Assembly (NCBI GenBank): GCA_910584075.1
Contig: CAJTZI010000086.1
Location: forward strand, 1-5,404
Length of the DNA: 5,404 bases
Origin: an uncultured Oscillibacter sp.
GTDB lineage: Bacteria; Bacillota; Clostridia; Oscillospirales; Oscillospiraceae
Direction: 5' to 3'
In this document: positions 1 through 4,814 of the stretch, piece by piece
How positions within the stretch are numbered: the first letter of the stretch is position 1
Layout of the letters: each line of letters starts with the position of its first letter
Notes under the pieces: generated by a model
What the model saw: only the letters and a program-made list of their open reading frames with translations
The model's database searches: none
What the model was told of the DNA's origin: nothing
Position numbers and translations under genes: made by a program

Positions 1-2225
1 CCGGAAAGCCTCTGGCTGGCGTAGAATTTGAGGTTATCTATGCTGAGGGCGGCTACGTTGACACAGACAATGGACACCTCTCCAGCAAGGGCCTCTATAC
101 GACTGATGACCACGGGGAAATCCATATCTCCGGCATCGTGGGGACAGTTGTAATCAAGGAAACCCGGCCCCTGCCCGGATATACCATCGAACCGGGCAGA
201 GAGGGCCAGACTATTACGGTCAATCCCCAGGAAACACAGACGGCAACCTTTTACAACATCCCCGCCAACACGCTGACGATTCAAAAATTCATCGACGGCA
301 GCGACAACGAGCCGCTGGCTGGCGTGGAATTTCTGGTAACAGACAGTTCCGGGGCTGTCGTGGGACCCAACAACGGTTACTATACCACCGACAAGGATGG
401 GCGCATTTCCATCCCCGGTCTGACCCCTGGCGCGACCATCACCGTCAAAGAAACCAAGACCCTGGACGGCTACATCCTCGACGGTCAGCCCCAGAGCATC
501 CTCATCAAGGAGGGCGAGGCCCAGAGCCTGACCTTTTGGAACAAGAAAGCCGGAGGACTGATCGTCAACAAGATCGACGCCGCGACCAAGAAGCCGCTGG
601 CGGGTGTGAAATTCAAAATCACCTACGCCGACGGCTCCAACGTGGACCTGGACGGCGGAAAGATTTCCTCCAACGGCCTCTACACGACGGATTCCCTGGG
701 CCAGATCAAAATCCCCGGTATTGTGGGCACGATAATCGTGGAGGAAATCGAAACGCTCCCCGGCTATGTCATCGATCCGAACACCAAGCGCCAGACTGTC
801 CAGGTGAACGCCAATGACACCCAGACCATCACCTTTGAAAATGTCCCCGCAGGCGGCCTGGAGCTGATCAAGGTCAACGAGGCCGACAAAACCCAGCGCA
901 TTCCCAACGTCAAGTTTGAAATCCGCAGAATGGACGGCGCTCTGGTGGAAACCGTCGTTACGGATTCCACGGGCCGGGTCCACGTGGACCTGGACGCCGG
1001 GGACTACTATGCGGTGGAAATCGAGGCCGCGAAGGGCTTCAAGGTTGACGAAACCCCGCAATATTTCACCATTAAAGACGGCGAAACCACCACGCTCACC
1101 GTGACCAACAAAGCCTTCTCGGGCATCCTGATTCATAAGGTGGATTCCATCACCAAGAAGGGCATCTACGGCGTCAGCTTCCTGCTGTACGACAGCGCCA
1201 ACACCCCTGTGGGCCAGTATACCTCCGACAACCAGGGATTCGTGTACATTGAGGACATCACCGAGGCGGGACGCTACTATCTGCGGGAGCTGGAGAACGA
1301 GGGCTACATCACGGACACCCAGATGAAAACCGTCTATGTAAAGCCCGGCGAGACCACCCTAGTGGAGTGGGAGAACACCCCCATTTCCGGTCAGATTCAG
1401 ATCACAAAGAAATCCGCCGACTACAATTCCACCAATGGCCTCCCCGCCGGAACGCTGCTGGAGGGCGCGGTCTTTGAAATCTACGACAAGGCCAGCAACC
1501 TCGTGGACACCATCCGCAGCGATGGCCGCGGGCTGGCCGTTTCCCGTCAGCTCCCCCTGGGCCGCTATACCATCCGGGAAGTCAAAGCGCCCGCCAACTA
1601 CGGCGTGAACGAAACGCCCCTGACCGCCTACCTGGAGTACGAGGGCCAGATCGTCCGCTTCGAGGTGACCAACAAGAGCATGTTCACAGGAGTCTCCATC
1701 ACCAAGACCGGCCCCGCCGAGGCCATGGCTGGCCAGCCTGTGAACTACACCTTCTCCAATATTGCCAACAGCTCCAATGTGCGCCTCGACAATTTTTATT
1801 GGAGAGACACCCTGCCCGCCGAGGTCCGGCTGAGCAAGATTGTCACCGGCACCTACAACTTCCCCGGAACCTATAAGATCACCTACCGGGTGAACGGAGG
1901 AGAGCCCCAGACCCTGGCGGACAACCTCTCCACCCAGAAAAACTACACCCTCGCCGCCTCCGCCACAGCCCTGGGTCTCGCCAGCAACGAGCGGGTTACG
2001 GAAATCATGTTCGTATTTGGGCAGGTCCCCGGTAGCTTCGCCCAGGTGGAGAAGCCCATGCTGCACTGTAAGGCCGTGTCCAGCATTGCCGCCAGTTCCT
2101 TCGTGAACAAGGCGGACGTGGGCGGCACCTACCAAGGCGTATGGGTCCAGGCGGTCAGCCGCTGGGTGACCACCGTCTACGGAAAGAAGCCCTCCGTGCC
2201 CAAACTGCCCCGTACCGGCTATTGA
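1..2225 (+). CDS. Cna-B repeat (SpaA-like) surface protein, 5' partial
   Basis: This is the C-terminal 740 codons of a larger secreted or cell-surface protein. The frame is open from base 3 with no stop, and homology to the later repeats begins immediately, so the true start lies left of the window and the GTG at 138 is internal. Six Cna-B/prealbumin-like repeats are visible (begins near base 3, then 273, 558, 858, 1125 and 1392), each about 89-100 residues. Typical landmarks recur: a Lys in the first strand (QKFID, NKIDA, IKVNE, HKVDS, TKKSA), PLAGVxF, YTTD, an acidic E before the GY motif (VKETKTLDGY, EEIETLPGY), and a closing F-x-N (FWN, FEN, VTN, EWEN). Lys, Glu and Asn are what intramolecular isopeptide bonds need in this family. 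Visible residues 564-740 form a different domain, perhaps DUF11-like, starting SITKTG and rich in aromatic residues. The protein ends LPRTGY-stop. An adhesin, stalk or pilin-like role is inferred; such proteins are familiar cargo of Clostridia conjugative elements. Confidence 0.9.
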   Translation, partial: GKPLAGVEFEVIYAEGGYVDTDNGHLSSKGLYTTDDHGEIHISGIVGTVVIKETRPLPGYTIEPGREGQTITVNPQETQTATFYNIPANTLTIQKFIDGSDNEPLAGVEFLVTDSSGAVVGPNNGYYTTDKDGRISIPGLTPGATITVKETKTLDGYILDGQPQSILIKEGEAQSLTFWNKKAGGLIVNKIDAATKKPLAGVKFKITYADGSNVDLDGGKISSNGLYTTDSLGQIKIPGIVGTIIVEEIETLPGYVIDPNTKRQTVQVNANDTQTITFENVPAGGLELIKVNEADKTQRIPNVKFEIRRMDGALVETVVTDSTGRVHVDLDAGDYYAVEIEAAKGFKVDETPQYFTIKDGETTTLTVTNKAFSGILIHKVDSITKKGIYGVSFLLYDSANTPVGQYTSDNQGFVYIEDITEAGRYYLRELENEGYITDTQMKTVYVKPGETTLVEWENTPISGQIQITKKSADYNSTNGLPAGTLLEGAVFEIYDKASNLVDTIRSDGRGLAVSRQLPLGRYTIREVKAPANYGVNETPLTAYLEYEGQIVRFEVTNKSMFTGVSITKTGPAEAMAGQPVNYTFSNIANSSNVRLDNFYWRDTLPAEVRLSKIVTGTYNFPGTYKITYRVNGGEPQTLADNLSTQKNYTLAASATALGLASNERVTEIMFVFGQVPGSFAQVEKPMLHCKAVSSIAASSFVNKADVGGTYQGVWVQAVSRWVTTVYGKKPSVPKLPRTGY
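3..1691 (+). repeat. Array of six Cna-B-type protein repeats (first one truncated)
   Basis: The repeats begin at about base 3 (partial), 273, 558, 858, 1125 and 1392, and the array ends near 1691. Repeats 1 and 3 are a closer pair: both have the pattern GLYTTD, then G-x-I-x-I, then GIVGT, then LPGY, I-x-P, QTV/ITVN and TQT-x-TF-x-N. Their KPLAG motifs (bases 6 and 591) are exactly 585 bases, or 195 codons, apart. Repeat 2 is of a different subtype, suggesting an older two-repeat unit. The DNA of repeats 1 and 3 has diverged much more than the protein, so this is not a recent duplication. More repeats probably continue to the left of the window. Confidence 0.8.
2205..2219 (+). other. LPRTG sortase-like motif at the extreme C-terminus
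   Basis: The codons read L-P-R-T-G, followed only by Tyr and TGA. A standard cell-wall sorting signal would continue with a hydrophobic segment of roughly 15-20 residues and a basic tail. Neither is present in frame, and reading past the stop in the other two frames shows no hydrophobic stretch. The motif is preceded by a short basic, proline-containing linker (KKPSVPK), as is common before LPXTG. The motif itself is clear; whether sortase uses it is unknown. Confidence 0.7.
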
Positions 2226-2235
2226 TTCCCGCGCC

Positions 2236-2265
2236 CAGGCGGCCCGCCTTTCAGCGGGCCGCCTG
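2236..2265 (+). terminator. Strong GC-rich hairpin, probable terminator of the surface-protein gene
   Basis: Perfect 12-bp inverted repeat with left arm 2236-2247 (CAGGCGGCCCGC), 6-nt loop 2248-2253 (CTTTCA) and right arm 2254-2265. It starts 11 bases after the TGA of the surface-protein gene. No clean T-tract follows (TAGTCCTATA), so termination strength is uncertain. It may also protect the 3' end of the mRNA. Its position between a large structural gene and a new operon supports a terminator role. Confidence 0.65.
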
Positions 2266-2303
2266 TAGTCCTATACATTATAAATATATCACCAAAGAAG
2301 GAG
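2266..2303 (+). promoter_or_regulatory. AT-rich patch with possible -10 element and SSB-gene ribosome binding site
   Basis: After the hairpin there is a short AT-rich island in otherwise GC-rich DNA, with TATACA (2272-2277) and TATAAA (2279-2284) as -10-like hexamers. A -35 box cannot be found at the right distance, because that position falls in the hairpin stem. The promoter is therefore only suggested by composition and by its place at the head of a five-gene operon. AAGGAG at 2298-2303, seven bases before the ATG at 2311, is a clear Shine-Dalgarno and fixes the start of the SSB-like gene. Confidence 0.35.
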
Positions 2304-2310
2304 ACTGTCT

Positions 2311-2715
2311 ATGCTGAAAATTGCCGCAACCGGAAACCTGACCAACGACGTGGAGCTGAAGACTCAGGAGGACGGCAGGCCCTACGCCATCCTGCGGATC
2401 GCCTCGGACCGGCGCTACCGGGCCAAGGACGGAACCCGCCTCACCGATTTTATCTCCATCAAGGTCCGCGGCCCCCTGGCGGAACGCTGCGCCGCCATGG
2501 CCTATAAGGGCTGCAAGCTGGCCGCCGCCGGGGACTTCGAAACCGTTGTGCCCTCCGAGGACCCCACCCGCCAGCCCGGCTTCCTCATCAAGGCCAGCGA
2601 TGTGGAAGTGCTTTCCCCCAGAAAGGCGCGGGAGGCCGCCGGGGCCATTGACGCTGCCAGAGCAAACCGGGAGGCCGCCGCCTGCGGGATGCCTGAGAGT
2701 GAGGCCATCGCTTAA
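2311..2715 (+). CDS. Single-stranded DNA-binding protein (SSB-like, OB fold)
   Basis: The 134-aa product has the layout of a bacterial SSB OB-fold. TGNLTNDVELK at residues 7-17 matches the family's G-x-L-T-x-D-x-E-L signature. PYAILRIASDRRYR (24-37) fits the second and third strands, TDFISIKVRG (45-54) the T-D-F-I segment followed by the central strand, AERC...G (57-67) the helix, and KLAAAGDFET (69-78) the G-x-L/F-E-T strand. The position where many SSBs have Trp in the central strand is Arg or Gly here. The C-terminus (PESEAIA) is Ala-rich and lacks the acidic D-D-x-I-P-F tip used by housekeeping SSBs to recruit partners. This suggests an element-borne SSB protecting single-stranded DNA during transfer or replication rather than the chromosomal copy. 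AAGGAG lies 7 bases upstream, and its TAA overlaps the ATG of the next gene by one base. Confidence 0.85.
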   Translation: MLKIAATGNLTNDVELKTQEDGRPYAILRIASDRRYRAKDGTRLTDFISIKVRGPLAERCAAMAYKGCKLAAAGDFETVVPSEDPTRQPGFLIKASDVEVLSPRKAREAAGAIDAARANREAAACGMPESEAIA

Positions 2716-3644
2716 TGCGGAACACTGGCGTCGAATATGGCAGCGCGGACCGGACCCCGGTGGTGCTGCCGGAGATGGCAGAGCTGCTCCCCCCTCTCAC
2801 GGGGGAGCAGCTGGCCGCCCTGGAAGCGGACCTGCTGAAAAACGGATGCTACTCGCCTATCATCGTCAATGAGGATATGGTCATCATCGACGGACATAAC
2901 CGCCAGCGGCTGTGTGAGGAGCACGGGATTCCGTATAAAATGGCGGTGTTTTCGTTCGAGGATTTGCTGGAGGCCAAACGCTGGGCCATTGAGAACCAGC
3001 GGGGCCGCCGGAACCTGGAAAAGTGGGAGCTGGGCAAAATCGCCCTGAAGCTGAGGCCGGACATTGAGGCCAAGGCAAAAGCGAATATGTCTGCCGGAGG
3101 CGGCGATCAGAAAAGTGAGGATACAAAATCGGGTTTGACAACATTGTCAAACCCGATTTCTCCTGTCAGCACAAGAAAAGAGCTGGCCGAATCTGTTGGT
3201 ATCGGCGAGGTCACTATGGGCAAGGTCATGCAGATCGACGAGCACGCGCCCTCTGCCGTGAAGGAGGCCCTGGACAGCGGCGACCTGTCCATCAATCAGG
3301 GCTACAACATCACCCGTCAGGTTCAGGATCTGCCGGAGGAGGAACGAGAGGAAGCCGCCGCCCAGGCGGTGGAGCTTCTGAAAGCGAAAAAGGAGGTCCA
3401 GGCCATCGACGCTGAGGCGGACCGCCGGGGCACGATCGCTTCTCTCTTCTGTAAAGCCTTTGAGCGAGCCGTCCTGCTGACCCCCACGGAGGAAAACGTC
3501 CGTATCTGGGTGGAGAACACCCGTATGCGGCCCGACGAAATCGAGGATTCTGTCAAAGAGGCCCGCGAGCTGGCGATTGTGTTCTCCGCCATCGCGGATA
3601 TCCTGCAAACCTTTCTGCCGCAAAGAGAGGAGGGCTCCTCATGA
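2715..3644 (+). CDS. ParB/KorB-like DNA-binding protein
   Basis: The 309-aa product has a ParB N-terminal-type domain at about residues 20-105: LPPLTGEQLAALEADL, then SPIIVNEDMVIIDGHNRQ (47-64) with the family's D-G-H-x-R box, then EAKRWAIENQRGRRNL (86-101). A Gly/Lys-rich linker (125-150) follows, then a predicted helix-turn-helix in TRKELAESVGIGEVTMGKVMQI (153-174). A helical C-terminus (205-305) completes it. The box is GHNR rather than the GERR of chromosomal ParB, so CTP-clamp behaviour cannot be assumed. A specific DNA-binding or partition/regulatory role in element maintenance is the best reading. No ParA partner is in the window. The ATG overlaps the SSB stop (TAATG), pointing to translational coupling; GAGG at 2701-2704 may help. 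The gene carries two strong inverted repeats (2782-2812 and 3126-3159). Confidence 0.8.
   Translation: MRNTGVEYGSADRTPVVLPEMAELLPPLTGEQLAALEADLLKNGCYSPIIVNEDMVIIDGHNRQRLCEEHGIPYKMAVFSFEDLLEAKRWAIENQRGRRNLEKWELGKIALKLRPDIEAKAKANMSAGGGDQKSEDTKSGLTTLSNPISPVSTRKELAESVGIGEVTMGKVMQIDEHAPSAVKEALDSGDLSINQGYNITRQVQDLPEEEREEAAAQAVELLKAKKEVQAIDAEADRRGTIASLFCKAFERAVLLTPTEENVRIWVENTRMRPDEIEDSVKEARELAIVFSAIADILQTFLPQREEGSS
2782..2812 (+). repeat. Perfect 12-bp inverted repeat early in the parB-like gene
   Basis: Left arm 2782-2793 (AGCTGCTCCCCC), 7-nt loop 2794-2800 (CTCTCAC), right arm 2801-2812. It lies 67 bases after the start codon and encodes the L-L-P-P-L-T-G-E-Q-L segment. In RNA it would form a very stable GC hairpin in the early coding region. 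It may be chance reinforced by Leu/Pro/Gly/Glu codons, or a structure that tunes translation or decay of the downstream cistrons. Confidence 0.6.
3126..3159 (+). repeat. 34-bp palindrome with 16-bp perfect arms inside the parB-like gene
   Basis: Left arm 3126-3141 (AAATCGGGTTTGACAA), 2-nt centre CA (3142-3143), right arm 3144-3159, the exact reverse complement. As RNA it gives a 15-bp stem with an ACAT tetraloop, A-rich on its left and T-rich on its right shoulder, like a bidirectional terminator but with a weak T-tract. As DNA it is a dyad operator-like site. It encodes residues 138-149 (KSGLTTLSNPIS), the linker between the ParB-type domain and the helix-turn-helix. Confidence 0.8.
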
Positions 3645-4393
3645 GAGAAGAAATCTCCGTCCGCCAATGGCAGGAGCAGTTCAAGGCCGGATTTTACGAC
3701 AGCCCGGACATTCACACACAATGCGGGGCGGGCTGGTACGACTGGTTCTGCCAGGATAAAGCTCTCGCCGGACGGCTGAAGAAAATCGCCAAGGTGGTCA
3801 TGGGAATTACCTCCCCCTTCATCCTGGACAACTACTATGTCTGGTTCAAAAATAACGCCCTGACCACTGGCCAGATGTACGACGACGTCCGCTTTGAGCC
3901 GCTGTCCGGGAAACGGGATGGGAAGTATTTTCTAATCACCCTGGATCATCCCTGCCAGTCTGGAAAATGGGCGCTGACCACAGAGCGGTACGGCTTCGGA
4001 ACGCCGGAATTTGTGTGCGGCAATGTGCGGGAAATGCTCCGGTACATTGATAAGCTGGGCGCGGAGCTGGAGAAAGAAGTCCCTGGGCCGCTTATTCTGG
4101 AGGAAAAGGCCGTCGCTGAATTCATCTCCAGCCAGCCGGATCTCCAGCACGCCGCTTTCCTGCACCGGATAAGTGAGCACACCTACAGCGTTTTCACGCC
4201 TAAAGAAAACCGAAAAGAGTTTATCCATGCGGCCCTGAATCCGGATGCCGCCCCCGTAGGCTTCCAAAAAAGTCAGGCGGTGCAGATCAACGGAATTTAT
4301 GTCAGCCGCCATAACCATGAGGCGGTGGCGCCCCCCGATTTTGACCATAACGGGAAGAAAACGCCGAAAAAGAGAGGAGGAAAGGAACGATGA
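3641..4393 (+). CDS. Uncharacterised 250-aa protein with GWYDWFC motif
   Basis: I cannot assign a function. The N-terminal 145 residues look like a compact globular domain rich in aromatics: CGAGWYDWFC at 28-37, DNYYVWFKNN at 63-72, YDDVRFE at 80-86, KYFLITLDHP at 95-104, then YGFGTPEFVCGNVREMLRYI at 117-136. I have the impression that C-x-x-GWYDWFC and VWFKNN segments recur in hypothetical proteins of Clostridia conjugative elements and phages, but cannot verify this here. Residues 150-230 look like a second, separate region (FISSQPDLQHAAFLHRISEH), and the last 25 are strongly basic (GKKTPKKRGGKER), which would suit nucleic-acid contact. There is no signal peptide or membrane segment. AGGAGG at 3628-3633, 7 bases before the ATG, and the 4-nt ATGA overlap with the parB-like gene fix the start. 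Confidence 0.85.
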   Translation: MREEISVRQWQEQFKAGFYDSPDIHTQCGAGWYDWFCQDKALAGRLKKIAKVVMGITSPFILDNYYVWFKNNALTTGQMYDDVRFEPLSGKRDGKYFLITLDHPCQSGKWALTTERYGFGTPEFVCGNVREMLRYIDKLGAELEKEVPGPLILEEKAVAEFISSQPDLQHAAFLHRISEHTYSVFTPKENRKEFIHAALNPDAAPVGFQKSQAVQINGIYVSRHNHEAVAPPDFDHNGKKTPKKRGGKER

Positions 4394-4812
4394 GCAAAGA
4401 ATATCCCGCGCGGGCGGCAAGCCCTCCCGGCAGGCCGATTCTGCCACCGGAAGCGGAAAATGAAATTCTTGACACACTGTTCACCAATATGAAAATCAGC
4501 TCTGGCGAAATCGCCGCTATCCTCAAGAAGTACAACGTCTCCGGCGACACGGAGCTTCTCCAGGACCGCTACCGCAAACGCCTGGGCCAGCGGCTCATGG
4601 CCAGCATCCGGGACGAGTCCGGCCAGCGGGAGGTTCTGGCCCGCGGCAGCGAGTATATCGTGCTGGAGTGCTGCAATGACCGGCAGGCCCTCCAGGCCAT
4701 TCGCCGCCGCATCCAGAGCCAGATGAACGGCCTGGACGTTTCCGCCGCCAAGGTGAGCGGGCGCATTCATGTGCTGGAGCGGTTCCTTGCCCGGTTCCGA
4801 AAGGCGGGCTGA
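4390..4812 (+). CDS. Uncharacterised small basic helical protein (140 aa)
   Basis: The family is not recognised. The product begins with a Pro/Ala/Arg-rich leader (residues 5-20). A mostly alpha-helical, Arg-rich body follows: ENEILDTLFTNMKISSGEIAAILKKYNV (23-50) could hold a small helix-turn-helix, and RYRKRLGQRLMASIRD (60-75), RQALQAIRRRIQSQMNG (98-114) and RIHVLERFLARFRKAG (125-140) are amphipathic basic helices. It looks cytoplasmic, with possible nucleic-acid or protein-scaffold binding; this is inference from charge and helicity only. The start is supported by a 4-nt ATGA overlap with the preceding gene and AGGAGG at 4375-4380, nine bases upstream. The tight coupling implies it is made with the ParB-like and GWYDWFC proteins. 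Confidence 0.85.
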   Translation: MSKEYPARAASPPGRPILPPEAENEILDTLFTNMKISSGEIAAILKKYNVSGDTELLQDRYRKRLGQRLMASIRDESGQREVLARGSEYIVLECCNDRQALQAIRRRIQSQMNGLDVSAAKVSGRIHVLERFLARFRKAG

Positions 4813-4814
4813 CT

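Noticed and set aside
138..140. GTG at 138 as the start of the surface-protein gene
   Set aside because: The same frame is open to the left edge and bases 3-137 encode the first part of a Cna-B repeat, so 138 is internal to a gene that begins outside the window.
977..990. 14-bp palindrome GGTCCACGTGGACC with the CACGTG core of parS
   Set aside because: A palindrome of this length is expected by chance roughly once in a few windows of this size. It lacks the AT-containing flanks of parS, and the codons (R-V-H-V-D) explain it.
1727..1738. 12-bp palindrome GGCTGGCCAGCC
   Set aside because: Short, GC-rich, within coding sequence and expected by chance.
1359..2135. 258-codon open frame on the minus strand
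   Set aside because: It lies wholly antisense to the surface-protein gene and gives a Gly/Val/His-rich translation with no recognisable domain. It is a by-product of GC-rich codon use in the real frame.
2226..2310. Lost membrane-anchor tail of the surface protein after a frameshift
   Set aside because: Reading the two alternative frames past the stop gives short or non-hydrophobic peptides crossing a terminator-like hairpin, so there is no remnant of a sorting-signal tail.
3147..3623. 158-codon minus-strand open frame antisense to the parB-like gene
   Set aside because: Shadow of a well-supported + strand gene, with no family resemblance and no convincing ribosome binding site.
3932..4770. 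Minus-strand open frames opposite the 250-aa and 140-aa genes
   Set aside because: Both + strand genes have strong ribosome binding sites and overlapping start/stop junctions. The antisense translations look like composition artefacts.
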